Source: Chlamydiota bacterium
GTDB lineage: Bacteria; Chlamydiota; Chlamydiia; Chlamydiales; Rhabdochlamydiaceae
DNA: 51,183 bases
NCBI GenBank assembly: GCA_013287985.1
Contig: JABDCT010000007.1
Span: forward strand, 1 to 51,183
Direction of reading: 5' to 3'
A model generated the notes under the pieces. That model was given only the letters and a program-made list of their open reading frames with translations, did no database searches and was not told the origin of the DNA. Shown here piece after piece: positions 27,840 to 36,940 of the stretch. Each line of letters starts with the position of its first letter. Position 1 is the stretch's first letter. Both the position numbers and the translations under genes were made by a program.

Positions 27840-30025
27840 TGCTCCTCTACGGCCAAGAATGTGAGATCCACGAAGACCACCTTGCCTGCTGGATGACTCT
27901 CTCATACCAAGATGAGGGACGAACCAGCGGCATCCTCTCTCTCATCGAGGGATTGAAAGGTCAGTGGGTGTCTGAAGAGGAGGCTGCTCATCTAAAGGCG
28001 CTTCTTGGACAGAATAAAAGCGATCTGGTCCATCGCTATCTCGACCTTCAGCTTGAATGGAGAAGCTCCAAGAAAAAAGATGATCTCGTCGCCTCTCTCG
28101 ATCTCGAGCAGGAGCTGGAGAGTTTTGTCGTTTCTCCTGAAAAGAGCTCTCTTCTATGGATGATTGCCACAACGTGCCTGGAAAAGGCGATGAATCGCAC
28201 GCTGCTCGCCTTAAGCCTTTCGCCTGTGATCAAATTTGAAAAGGGTGAAGATCCCGTCAAATGCGTGCGCACAGCTCTTTTGGGACTGGTCGGGCAAGAA
28301 GTCTACCCTCTCGATTTTCAAGCCAAAGCTCTCATTGAAGAGGTGATCCAAGAGATCGATACCAGCATTGATCCACTCGGATCTCTGCATCGCATCTTCA
28401 GCACAATTGAAGAGATCCAGCTCTGGCAAAACGTGCTAGAAGAGGTTCTGGAAACCCTGCTGCTTGTGCAGCACCTCCCCTGCAGCAACTTTACTCCATT
28501 CGAAGAGCAGCTAAAGTCATTGCAGAAACAGCTTGGCCAATTTTTGACCCAGACGCTCCTTCCGGAGCTGAAAGATCAAGCGCGCGCGTTTGCTATCGGG
28601 ACGATGCGCTCCCTCTTCCAACGCATCAACGACGCCTACTTGATCTTCAAGAATCGCTCTCTGCCATCCACGCAAGATACTCACCTCTTTTGCATGTGCC
28701 ACTTTGCAGAGCCTCTTGCAGGCAGCTGGCCGCTTAACAACCGCGTCATTGAACTCCCGAAAAACAGCGCAGAAGTCCAGCTGAAAAATCGCGACTCGAT
28801 CCTCATTTTCACCTGTGGAGGCGGCAAGGGGCATCTCAGCGTGACAAAGGCGATGAGCGAATACGCGCGCGGCAGCTACCACATTTTAGTGGCCAATACG
28901 CTTGAAGAAACACTTGCCTCGACCGATGTCATCCGCAAAATGCTGCTCGATTTTTCCCAGGAAAAGCTCTACAACCATCTGCTGAAAAACGAGGAATTTG
29001 AGTGGCTCAAGCTGATCGTGTCAGTAGGCCCTTTCTTCATCATGCTGCAGCAGGAAAATATTGAGCGGCAGATCCGCTTAGAAGTCATGAAGCAGAGGCC
29101 CAGCATGATCGTTTCCTGCTTCCCTGTAATGAATGCGATGTTCATGAACGTCGCCAAGCAGCTCGATATTCCCCTTCTCATCGTGACGACCGACCTCGAT
29201 ACTTCGCTGTTCACCAAGGGACTCACTTCGCCCTACTGCGACCCTGAATACGCCCGCTATCGCGTCACGCTTGCCTACGAAGATGCCGAGATGCGCAAAA
29301 TCATGGAAAAGCGCATCCCCAAAGAGCGCATCTGCGTCACCGGCTTCCCCGTGCCGCCTGCCTTTGAACGCGTTTCCAGCGAAGAGGAAAAGAGCGCCGT
29401 GCGCCGTCGCTTCGAAATCAGCGAGGATGAAAAAGTCGTGCTGATCATTATCGGCGGCAACGCAGGACGCGCTACAGAAAAATACGCACAAATCATGGCA
29501 CAGCTCGGAGAAAACGACCTCACCCTCATCAGTGAGGGCAAACCGCTGCGCGTTCTCTGTCTCTGCGGCGAACAGGGCATCCGCGAAAACCGCAAAATGC
29601 TCAGACGCATCAACGGCCTGGCCACCCAAACTCCCAAAGTGAAAGTCCAAGGGCTTCCTGCCATCGATGCTGTGGCCGATCTGATGAGCATTTCCGAAGT
29701 CCTCATCACCAAGCCCGGCGGCTGCACGACCAATGAAGCGATTGCCAAAGGCCTGCCGATGATCTTCCACGCTCCCTTTGCTCTGATGGACTGGGAAGTG
29801 TTCAATATGGAGTTTGCGATCCGTGCTCAGATGGGCGCGCGCTTCCGCATGCATTCCAATACAGTAGGACTATTCCACGACGGCTTAGAGCGCAATAAGC
29901 AGCGCCTCGTGCCTCTCCTTAAGGAAGCGTTTGAACAGCGCGCAAGCGGCTGCACAGCGAGCTTTGAGAGGAAGAATTTCGGGGAAGAGTTCATGAAGAT
30001 CGTCGAAGATCTTCTCGCAACGTAA
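27839..30025 (+). CDS. GT28-type glycosyltransferase with long N-terminal domain (MGDG-synthase-like)
   Basis: The protein has 728 residues. The first 315 are helical with no recognised domain. The C-terminal 400 resemble processive diacylglycerol glycosyltransferases and MurG relatives: FTCGGGKGHLSVTKAMSEYA (nucleotide loop), IVTTDLDTSLFTK, VTGFPVPPAF, IGGNAGRATE and the donor-binding KPGGCTTNEAIAKGLPMIF. The family uses UDP-sugars to glycosylate lipids; donor and acceptor cannot be told here. The start overlaps the htrA stop as TAATG, indicating coupling. The length is nearly double that of the simple family members, so the N-terminal half is an unusual addition. Confidence 0.82.
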   Translation: MLLYGQECEIHEDHLACWMTLSYQDEGRTSGILSLIEGLKGQWVSEEEAAHLKALLGQNKSDLVHRYLDLQLEWRSSKKKDDLVASLDLEQELESFVVSPEKSSLLWMIATTCLEKAMNRTLLALSLSPVIKFEKGEDPVKCVRTALLGLVGQEVYPLDFQAKALIEEVIQEIDTSIDPLGSLHRIFSTIEEIQLWQNVLEEVLETLLLVQHLPCSNFTPFEEQLKSLQKQLGQFLTQTLLPELKDQARAFAIGTMRSLFQRINDAYLIFKNRSLPSTQDTHLFCMCHFAEPLAGSWPLNNRVIELPKNSAEVQLKNRDSILIFTCGGGKGHLSVTKAMSEYARGSYHILVANTLEETLASTDVIRKMLLDFSQEKLYNHLLKNEEFEWLKLIVSVGPFFIMLQQENIERQIRLEVMKQRPSMIVSCFPVMNAMFMNVAKQLDIPLLIVTTDLDTSLFTKGLTSPYCDPEYARYRVTLAYEDAEMRKIMEKRIPKERICVTGFPVPPAFERVSSEEEKSAVRRRFEISEDEKVVLIIIGGNAGRATEKYAQIMAQLGENDLTLISEGKPLRVLCLCGEQGIRENRKMLRRINGLATQTPKVKVQGLPAIDAVADLMSISEVLITKPGGCTTNEAIAKGLPMIFHAPFALMDWEVFNMEFAIRAQMGARFRMHSNTVGLFHDGLERNKQRLVPLLKEAFEQRASGCTASFERKNFGEEFMKIVEDLLAT

Positions 30026-30030
30026 AATTC

Positions 30031-30061
30031 GGGCACGGGCACGGGCACGCACACGGGCACG
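30031..30061. repeat. Tandem GGGCAC hexamer repeat
   Basis: GGGCAC occurs three times in a row, then a variant CACAC, then GGGCACG, followed by six T bases. It lies in the 40-base space between the convergent GT28-like and site-2 protease genes. A shorter version occurs at 40368-40392. As a hexamer it may be a slippage-prone simple repeat. Confidence 0.8.
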
Positions 30062-30065
30062 TTTT

Positions 30066-31217
30066 TTAGGTCAGGCTGTGCATCTGCTCGAACTGGCGGA
30101 AGAGCGTTGTCCCGCGAATGGGATCAAAATAACTCTCCTTAAGGATCTCCGAGATATTATCAAGCCCATCCTGGAAAGCGGCTTCGAGCCAGCCAATAGC
30201 GGGCTTAGCCTGGCCAAGCGCTGCGCTGGCAAAAGCATTGCGCAGAGCCACCTCTTTTACAGGCATCGTCTGGAAGCAGCTGCTGCCGATTTCCACGACG
30301 AGTGGGTAGTCTTTTTCGTCTAAAGCCACTTTGTGCAAGAGCGCGAGGGCTTCAGGGGAAAGAGCCGTGACATGGGGCTTTAGCAAGTGATAAGTATCCG
30401 AACCCATCCCCTGCTCATACTTTAAAAAGGCGAGATATTGCGCAGCCAGGGTGTGGATCATTCCCCCTTTCGACTCTGTGTAGATGCGCTCAAAATCTGC
30501 AAGCGCTTCTTCCTTGTGTCCCATCTGGAGCTTGCGCTCAGCCGTTTCCAGCGCTTCTTTAAAATGCTCGCTGCGATCTTCCTCACTTAATCCCCGCATG
30601 TTGCGGAAGAGATCGAAGCTCTGGTAGGCAAAGAGGAAGAAGAGCGCGCCGATCAAGAAGTTCTGATAGAAAAAGAAGGCAAGACTGAGGATTCCAGCGG
30701 TCGCCATGCCGACAATCAGCGTGTATTTAAATCCTTTGGCGCCGAAAAATCCCTCTAGCGTCACGCGGAGGAGCTGGCCACCATCGAGTGGCATCACAGG
30801 AACGAGGTTCAGGACCGTCCACACGAGGTTGACCCAGTAGAAAAGCGTGATGACGCCGTTTGCCGTACCGGTGGCAAAGACGGGAAGTTTGAGCAGACCC
30901 CATGCGATCAGAAACAGGCCGAAGCCAAACAGCGGCCCGTTGAGGACGATGAAGAACTGCTTTAAATAAGGCAAATTCTGCGCGCGATGCGTTGTCAAGC
31001 CTCCAAGAGCTACAAGATCGATACGCGGCTTTAAACCGAAAAATAGTGCAGTTGACGCATGTCCGAGCTCATGGATGAGAACAGATACGAAGATCACACC
31101 GACCCAAACGAGCGTGCCGACAATGCTGCCGCCGCTATTGAAAAAACCAATCAGCAGCGCCGTGATCCAAAAGAAGGGATGGATAGCAATAGGGATTCTT
31201 CCGGGAATCTGTATCAT
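30066..31217 (-). CDS. Site-2-protease-type membrane metalloprotease (M50)
   Basis: The 383-residue protein has about six membrane helices. The zinc motif HELGH (His49, Glu50, His53) lies in a helix, and the second motif is [15 protein letters not shown]. These are the M50/S2P signatures. After about residue 225 the protein is cytoplasmic and helical, with a tetratricopeptide-like layout ([20 protein letters not shown]). It could cleave membrane-bound regulators or leftover signal peptides. The start overlaps the sucD stop as ATGA, so it is third in the sucC-sucD operon. The substrate is unknown. Confidence 0.9.
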   Translation of the reverse strand: MIQIPGRIPIAIHPFFWITALLIGFFNSGGSIVGTLVWVGVIFVSVLIHELGHASTALFFGLKPRIDLVALGGLTTHRAQNLPYLKQFFIVLNGPLFGFGLFLIAWGLLKLPVFATGTANGVITLFYWVNLVWTVLNLVPVMPLDGGQLLRVTLEGFFGAKGFKYTLIVGMATAGILSLAFFFYQNFLIGALFFLFAYQSFDLFRNMRGLSEEDRSEHFKEALETAERKLQMGHKEEALADFERIYTESKGGMIHTLAAQYLAFLKYEQGMGSDTYHLLKPHVTALSPEALALLHKVALDEKDYPLVVEIGSSCFQTMPVKEVALRNAFASAALGQAKPAIGWLEAAFQDGLDNISEILKESYFDPIRGTTLFRQFEQMHSLT

Positions 31218-32095
31218 TTCTGTTTACCTATAGCGTTTTGTACGGCTTTTCCCATATCCGCTGGCGATGCAGCGACAACGGCTCCCGCTTTTTTGAGCGC
31301 TTCCATTTTGCTCTGCGCGGTGCCTTTTCCGCCCGATACGATCGCTCCGGCGTGGCCCATTCTGCGGCCAGGTGGTGCAGTGACGCCGGCAATGAACGCA
31401 GCTACTGGCTTAGAGCAGCTCTTTTTAATCCAATCCGCAGCTTGTTCTTCGGCGTTGCCGCCGATTTCGCCAATCATCAGAATCGCTTTAGTTTCGGGAT
31501 CTTTTTCAAACATCTCAAGAACATCGATAAAGTTAGTTCCATTGAGAGGATCTCCGCCAATTCCCACACATGTCGTCTGACCAAGTCCCAATTGCGTCGT
31601 TTGCCACACCGCTTCGTAAGTGAGAGTTCCGGAACGCGACACGACGCCAACTTTTCCTCGTTTGTGGATATAGCCGGGCATGATGCCGATCTTGCACTCA
31701 TCCGCCGTGATTAGACCAGGGCAGTTAGGACCAATCAAACGCGACGTCTTGCTCAGGCGCATCACGCGGCTGACTTCCAGCATGTCGCGGACGGGAATTC
31801 CCTCTGTAATACATATAATCAACGGGATGCCGGCATCCTCAGCTTCCAAAATCGCATTCGCCGCATGGGGAGCGGGAACGAAAATCATAGTCGCGTCACA
31901 CCCAGTCGCCTTTTTGGCATCGTAAACAGTGTCAAAAACCGGGAGTTCGAGAACGCTATCGCCGCCTTTACCAGGTGTCACGCCGCCCACAAAATGCGAA
32001 CCATATTCAACACACTGCTGTGTATGGAAACGGCCGGCTTGTCCTGTGATTCCTTGGGTGATAATCTTAGTCTTTTTATTAATTAATATCGCCAT
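31214..32095 (-). CDS. sucD: Succinyl-CoA synthetase alpha subunit
   Basis: SucD with SucC converts succinyl-CoA to succinate while making ATP or GTP. The 293-residue protein has the CoA-binding start [20 protein letters not shown], then [27 protein letters not shown], and the phosphohistidine segment [18 protein letters not shown]. The length is normal. It begins one base after the sucC stop and overlaps the M50 gene by four bases. Confidence 0.97.
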   Translation of the reverse strand: MAILINKKTKIITQGITGQAGRFHTQQCVEYGSHFVGGVTPGKGGDSVLELPVFDTVYDAKKATGCDATMIFVPAPHAANAILEAEDAGIPLIICITEGIPVRDMLEVSRVMRLSKTSRLIGPNCPGLITADECKIGIMPGYIHKRGKVGVVSRSGTLTYEAVWQTTQLGLGQTTCVGIGGDPLNGTNFIDVLEMFEKDPETKAILMIGEIGGNAEEQAADWIKKSCSKPVAAFIAGVTAPPGRRMGHAGAIVSGGKGTAQSKMEALKKAGAVVAASPADMGKAVQNAIGKQK

Positions 32096-32096
32096 T

Positions 32097-33254
32097 CTAA
32101 ACCACCGCTACTGATAACTTTGCTGCTTCAGTGAGCCCCTCTGCAATCGTGATGGCGAGGCCCGATTCGGCAAGCAGCTTCCTGCCTTGCTCGACATTCG
32201 TTCCCTCCATCCGCACAATCAGCGGCACCTTTAACGCGGTTTCGCGTACAGCGGCGATAATTCCTTCCGCTAGGACTGCGCAATTCATGATCCCGCCAAA
32301 GATGTTCACAAGGATCGCTTTGACCTTGGGATCCGCGAGAATGATCTTAAAGCCTTCTGCGACTTTTTCTTTAGAAGCGCCCCCACCTACATCGAGGAAG
32401 TTGGCAGGCTTTCCGCCGAAATGGTGGATGATGTCCATTGTCGCCATCGCAAGACCGGCGCCATTGACCATACAGCCAATCTCTCCGTCCAGGGCAATAT
32501 AGGCGAGGTCGAACTGGCGCGCCGCCACTTCGCTCGGCGACTGCTGCGTGGGATCATACATAGCGGCGATCTCGCTCTGACGAAAGAGCGCATTGTCATC
32601 GACACTGAGCTTCGCATCGAGAGCCAGAAGCTCGCCATCCGGTGTGCGGACGAGCGGATTGATCTCCAAAAGGGAAGCATCCGTCTCAATAAACGCTTTC
32701 GCCACTCCCGCTACCAGCTGCCGTCCCAGCTTTGCCGTTTCGCCTTTCCAGCCCATGAATCCGCAGAGGCGCAGTAGATGATAGGGTTTCATCGTTCCAT
32801 CAAGGCCAATCGGCAGCGTTAGGATCTTCTCAGGAGACTTTGCGGCGACCTCTTCGATCTCCATTCCACCCTCAGGCGAGGCAATCAAAATGGGCCGTGA
32901 GGTTTCGCGGTCGATCACCGCGCCAATATAGTACTCTTGTTTAATGTCAACAGGCCGGGAAATGAGCACTTGATGGGCAACGACCCCTTGCGGACCGGTC
33001 TGATTGTTGACCATTTTCATACCGAGCAGCTGTTGAGCCACTTTGAGGATCTCGTGCGGCGTCTTGGCAAAGCGCACTCCGCCGGCCTTGCCCCTTCCCC
33101 CTGCGTGCACCTGGATCTTCACCACACCCTCTTTGAGGTCGAGAGCATGAATGACCTCTTCTACCTCCTTGTCATTGCCTGCCACGCCGAAATCGGGCAC
33201 GGGCACGCCATATTTGACAAGGATCTCCTTTGCTTGATATTCGTGTGTATCCAT
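32097..33254 (-). CDS. sucC: Succinyl-CoA synthetase beta subunit
   Basis: The 385-residue protein has an N-terminal ATP-grasp domain ([20 protein letters not shown] and [17 protein letters not shown]) and a C-terminal CoA-ligase domain with [20 protein letters not shown] and [15 protein letters not shown]. The length is normal. It is first in the sucC-sucD-M50 operon and is divergent from ftsY, with 47 bases between the start codons. The hexamer-like sequence at its 5' end only encodes the family-typical PVPVPD. Confidence 0.97.
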   Translation of the reverse strand: MDTHEYQAKEILVKYGVPVPDFGVAGNDKEVEEVIHALDLKEGVVKIQVHAGGRGKAGGVRFAKTPHEILKVAQQLLGMKMVNNQTGPQGVVAHQVLISRPVDIKQEYYIGAVIDRETSRPILIASPEGGMEIEEVAAKSPEKILTLPIGLDGTMKPYHLLRLCGFMGWKGETAKLGRQLVAGVAKAFIETDASLLEINPLVRTPDGELLALDAKLSVDDNALFRQSEIAAMYDPTQQSPSEVAARQFDLAYIALDGEIGCMVNGAGLAMATMDIIHHFGGKPANFLDVGGGASKEKVAEGFKIILADPKVKAILVNIFGGIMNCAVLAEGIIAAVRETALKVPLIVRMEGTNVEQGRKLLAESGLAITIAEGLTEAAKLSVAVV

Positions 33255-33301
33255 ATAGTTGTTTCCTTCCTTCTCTATATGTGCTACTATTTATTTCCGC
33301 A

Positions 33302-34231
33302 ATGTTTCAGTTTCTCAAGAGTAGTTATCAGAAAATCAAAGGCGCCCTTGCCAAGACCAGGCAAGCCCTAGGCGCCCGTCTCGCCTCCCTCTTTAAAGCC
33401 CCGTGGGACGAAGCGACCTTTGAGCATCTCGAGCAGATCCTCTATGAAGCCGACTTAGGGACAGTCTGCAGCGCAGAACTCGTAGAAGAAGTGCGCCTCT
33501 TCCTCAAGAAAAATCGCGATGCCGCCCTCCCCGATCTCCTCGCTTTCCTGCGCGAAGAAGCGCTCCGCCGTCTCTCCCTGCCCTCAAAAGTCCACCCACG
33601 CACCCCCCTTCAAGGTGACCCACTCATTATCCTCGTCGTCGGCGTTAATGGCAGCGGAAAAACGACAAGCATCGCCAAACTAGCCCATGCCTATCAAAAA
33701 GAGGGCAAAAAGGTGCTTGTTGCAGCAGGCGACACCTTTCGCGCCGCAGCCATCGAACAACTCACCACATGGGCCGAGCGCCTCGGGATCGATATCGTGA
33801 AGTCCGCCCCCGGAAGCGACCCCGCCGCCGTTGCCTTCGACGCCCTCACCGCTGCCAAAGCGCGAGGCATCGACGTCGTCCTGATCGATACTGCCGGCCG
33901 CCTCCAGAACAAAACCGATCTGATGCGCGAGCTGGAGAAAGTCACGCGCGTCATGACCAAGGTCTACCCCACTGCCCCGCACGAAACACTCCTTGTCCTC
34001 GACGCCACTACGGGCCAAAACGCCATCGACCAAGCCACCGTATTCCACTCTTTCACTCCCCTTACGGGCATCATCCTCGCCAAGCTCGACGGATCTGCCA
34101 AAGGCGGAATCGTCCTGGCGATCTACCAGAAGCTCGGCATCCCGGTCCGCTGGGTCGGCGTCGGCGAAGGCATCGACGACCTCATGCCCTTCGATGCAAC
34201 CGCTTATGCGGATGCACTGTTTTCTGAATAA
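33302..34231 (+). CDS. ftsY: Signal recognition particle receptor FtsY
   Basis: The start is placed at 33302 (MFQFLKSSYQKIKGALAKTR); the frame is open upstream to 33230, but that part overlaps sucC. The product has 309 residues. The N domain precedes a GTPase domain with VGVNGSGKTTSIAKLA (P-loop), DTFRAAAIEQL, DTAGRLQNKTDLM, ATTGQNA, TKLDGSAKGG-like LAKLDGSAKGGIVLAIYQ, and the end IPVRWVGVGEGIDDL. The long acidic domain of E. coli FtsY is absent, as in other compact FtsYs. The final 20 residues reappear in the relic at 38915-38979. Confidence 0.96.
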   Translation: MFQFLKSSYQKIKGALAKTRQALGARLASLFKAPWDEATFEHLEQILYEADLGTVCSAELVEEVRLFLKKNRDAALPDLLAFLREEALRRLSLPSKVHPRTPLQGDPLIILVVGVNGSGKTTSIAKLAHAYQKEGKKVLVAAGDTFRAAAIEQLTTWAERLGIDIVKSAPGSDPAAVAFDALTAAKARGIDVVLIDTAGRLQNKTDLMRELEKVTRVMTKVYPTAPHETLLVLDATTGQNAIDQATVFHSFTPLTGIILAKLDGSAKGGIVLAIYQKLGIPVRWVGVGEGIDDLMPFDATAYADALFSE

Positions 34232-34261
34232 TTAATTCTTTAAAAATTGATAATTAATTTA

Positions 34262-34279
34262 TAAAGTTATATAACTTTA
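34262..34279 (+). promoter_or_regulatory. Perfect 18-base palindrome directly before the deiminase-like gene
   Basis: TAAAGTTATATAACTTTA is its own reverse complement and ends two bases before the ATG at 34282. A looser palindrome (ATTAATT with AATTAAT) lies just upstream. No Shine-Dalgarno is present. It could be an operator or an mRNA hairpin that limits translation. Confidence 0.6.
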
Positions 34280-34281
34280 AT

Positions 34282-36306
34282 ATGACAAATCCTGTTTCTA
34301 AAACAACTATATCTGCGTATTTTTGTTCGAACAATACTATCAAAGGTATTGCAGGAGTTCCTGCCTCTAAGACAACACACTATTTTTCATTTTTGAAACA
34401 CTTCCGTGCAACTTTAAGCAAAGATGTTTCAATAGGGCTCTATGTCGTAACTAAGTCTCCTCAAACCACCTCCATAATCCATGAAGGCGAACCTCTCCAT
34501 TCAGCCTGCTCTAAAATCAAAAAGTATTTACACACATTCCTCCTAACTCGAACAATGAACGGGCACCCCACTCTAAATTATTTCACTGAAATCCGATGCT
34601 TCATCACAAATATTCTTGATCTGGAAGATTCTGAAAAAAGAATGGACGCTTTTCATGCTCTCATCTGCATGGAAAAGAGCGACCCTTCTCTTCATTCCCT
34701 GAATTATGAAATCTCCTGTTTTCTCAACAGTTCAAGTGAAGAAGGGCGAAAAAGGTCTTTTAATCGGTTATATGCATTTTCTAGAACGCTTCTTCAACCC
34801 ATGCAGATGCACTTTCCTATAAAACCATGCATTCCTAAAAATGCCTTTTTCTTGCCGACACCAATAACATTTAGCCATCTTATCCATCGTGAAGTGCACG
34901 ATGCTTTCTGGCATGTTGAGCAAATCATGGTCGGTCATGAAGCTGGCTGTTACATCGATAATCTGACAGAAATTGCCGAGAAGGAGGGTATCTCTCAAGT
35001 TATTGATCTTGCAAAACTCGCATTTGTTCCTGAAATCGAATGGGCCCGGGATGCCATGATCATCTTGGAAAATGGAGAACTTCTCATTCCTTCTCGTATC
35101 AATTTACTCCACCCCGATGATCAACTAGGATTCTTTTTTACTCCTCCAAGGAGTAAATTTTCGCATTTAATTACTAAACTCTGCTCCCACGATTTTGCTG
35201 AAGGAATATTGGGCTCAGTTGCAGATGATTTTGTATCTTCAAAAATGCTCAAATCCGACATCCAAGGAATCCGAGAAGCCCCCTTTTATTTTGAAGGCGG
35301 CAATCTTATCCCTGCGATCAATCAAGCCGGTGAAAGGATCTATCTCTGCGGTGCTAATAATATTCTGTTCTCCGTTCTCAACTCTCATTTCATTCTTTCA
35401 GACCACAAAAAGGAACTGTTAGAAGAAGTCAAATCACTAGAAGTTTCGCCGTACAAACTTTTATTCATTCAAGAGCGACTAGAAAATGCTGGATTATTAA
35501 CTAAATTCTCTTCCTCAAGAGAAAAAGAATGGATTGCTAAATTAACAATAGCCTCTATTAAATCCATTGAAAAACAGATGGCTAGAACATTAGGATGCCC
35601 CGTAATCGTCATTGGGGATGTCTTCCAGCCTCCTATAGAATTTCATCTTGATATGTTTTTACTGCCTGCCCCTGAAGGAGTTGTCTTTATCCAGGATTTT
35701 GAACTCTGCAAAACAGTACTAACTCACACACTGCAATCCTATTCCCTCTCAGACGAGGAGCGTAAGCAACTTTTAATGTACTTGGAAGAATCAGAACGCT
35801 TGCAAAAAATCCATGGGGAGAAACTTAAAGCTGTCACTCTTCAGCTATACCATGCAGGATTTCACGTTGTCTCTGTCCCAGGCGCCTATTATGAAAAAAC
35901 GAAGAAAGGGCGAGCGGTCAACTTATTGAATGCAATAATGGGAATAGGTAAAGCGCAGAGGTTTTGCATTTCAAATGGATCTTCTCATCCTGCAGATAGA
36001 TTTTTACGCGACGCTTTCACAAGTATCCTTAATGCGCACGGCATTGCTCATGTCTACTTTACCGGGAAGGCGACTAAAAAGGATGTGTGGGAGCCCGTCA
36101 CTCCTAATGCATATCCTGATGCAGACAAAAGCATAAAAAATCTGGTGGGTGGCGTTCATTGCCGCACACAAGAAATTTCTAGATTAAACAAGGATTTCAC
36201 TCTTACTAAAAATACATCGCCTAGACAAAATAGAGAGTTTAATGAGACTTTTGTAGGAGAAAGCCTCCCCGAGTTCTACAAAGAAATGCTGCTTTTGGAA
36301 AAATAG
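34282..36306 (+). CDS. Guanidino-modifying-enzyme superfamily protein, possible protein-arginine deiminase
   Basis: The protein has 674 residues. Four motifs of the superfamily appear in order: ARDAMI with Asp257, FEGGNLIPA with Glu338, FHLDMFLLP with His455 and Asp457, and GGVHCRTQ with Cys627. The His-x-Asp and Cys arrangement, and the His-to-Cys distance of 172, resemble peptidylarginine deiminases (174 in human PAD4), more than agmatine deiminases (shorter). The first 240 residues have no recognised domain. No signal peptide is seen. The gene is clearly richer in A and T than ftsY and the hemerythrin-like gene around it. Alternative: a free-arginine or agmatine deiminase. Substrate is unknown. 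Confidence 0.75.
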   Translation: MTNPVSKTTISAYFCSNNTIKGIAGVPASKTTHYFSFLKHFRATLSKDVSIGLYVVTKSPQTTSIIHEGEPLHSACSKIKKYLHTFLLTRTMNGHPTLNYFTEIRCFITNILDLEDSEKRMDAFHALICMEKSDPSLHSLNYEISCFLNSSSEEGRKRSFNRLYAFSRTLLQPMQMHFPIKPCIPKNAFFLPTPITFSHLIHREVHDAFWHVEQIMVGHEAGCYIDNLTEIAEKEGISQVIDLAKLAFVPEIEWARDAMIILENGELLIPSRINLLHPDDQLGFFFTPPRSKFSHLITKLCSHDFAEGILGSVADDFVSSKMLKSDIQGIREAPFYFEGGNLIPAINQAGERIYLCGANNILFSVLNSHFILSDHKKELLEEVKSLEVSPYKLLFIQERLENAGLLTKFSSSREKEWIAKLTIASIKSIEKQMARTLGCPVIVIGDVFQPPIEFHLDMFLLPAPEGVVFIQDFELCKTVLTHTLQSYSLSDEERKQLLMYLEESERLQKIHGEKLKAVTLQLYHAGFHVVSVPGAYYEKTKKGRAVNLLNAIMGIGKAQRFCISNGSSHPADRFLRDAFTSILNAHGIAHVYFTGKATKKDVWEPVTPNAYPDADKSIKNLVGGVHCRTQEISRLNKDFTLTKNTSPRQNREFNETFVGESLPEFYKEMLLLEK

Positions 36307-36316
36307 GAGGAATCGA

Positions 36317-36940
36317 ATGGATCGGATCACACGTAGGTATCAGTTCTACCGCGAGCATAAATACGTCAGCTTTGCGCTGAATGACTTAGAGAGGCTTGTC
36401 GCCAAAACCGATTTTCGCGTCCCCTCTCAGGTGGAAAAGATCGAGCAGGAGTTTAATGCCATTGTGCAGCTTCTGCAAGCCCATGCGCACTATGAAGATA
36501 CTAAGCTCCACTCCCTCCTTCAAAAAAAGGGCTCCTCCGTTTTTCAAGAAGCAGAAAAAGACCATCAGCACCAAGAGGCAGCATTTCAGAGCCTGCATCA
36601 GCTGTTAGAGCAAATTAAAGCGACACAAGACATCGAATTAGGGTATCAGTTCTACTTACAGTTTAGGAAATTCGTCGGGGACAACCTGCACCATCTTCAT
36701 GTGGAAGAGACGCAAATCCTGCCCGAACTCCAGCGGCTCTACACCGACGACGAGCTACGCACCGTGGAAGCAGAAACGTATAAAGAGATGACTGTCGAAG
36801 AATTAATCGAAATGATTCAAGTCCTCTTCCCGCATTTCAATCCTTCTGATAAAGAAGCATTCCTCATCGACATCCGCGATGCAGCACCTGATAAATTCAC
36901 CCGCGTATGGGAAACAATCAACATGGAGCATTTGGTATGA
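36317..36940 (+). CDS. Hemerythrin-like HHE-domain protein
   Basis: The 207-residue protein is helical. An HHE-type cation-binding domain is indicated by QLLQAHAHYEDTKLHSLL, then EKDHQHQEAAFQSLHQLL, then the HLHVEETQILPEL stretch, spaced as metal ligands on a four-helix bundle. Such domains bind a di-iron centre and sense or handle oxygen, nitric oxide or iron. A GGAGGA site lies close before the ATG. The stop overlaps the next start as ATGA, so it is coupled to the aldo/keto reductase. The first 25 residues are repeated in the relic at 38982-39059. Confidence 0.88.
   Translation: MDRITRRYQFYREHKYVSFALNDLERLVAKTDFRVPSQVEKIEQEFNAIVQLLQAHAHYEDTKLHSLLQKKGSSVFQEAEKDHQHQEAAFQSLHQLLEQIKATQDIELGYQFYLQFRKFVGDNLHHLHVEETQILPELQRLYTDDELRTVEAETYKEMTVEELIEMIQVLFPHFNPSDKEAFLIDIRDAAPDKFTRVWETINMEHLV

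Noticed and set aside
29078-29854. 258-codon frame antisense to the GT28-like gene
   Set aside because: The sense gene has clear glycosyltransferase motifs; the antisense frame has none.
33190-33210. GGGCAC-like repeat at the 5' end of sucC
   Set aside because: It encodes PVPVPD, a normal piece of this protein, so it is not evidence for the intergenic hexamer family.
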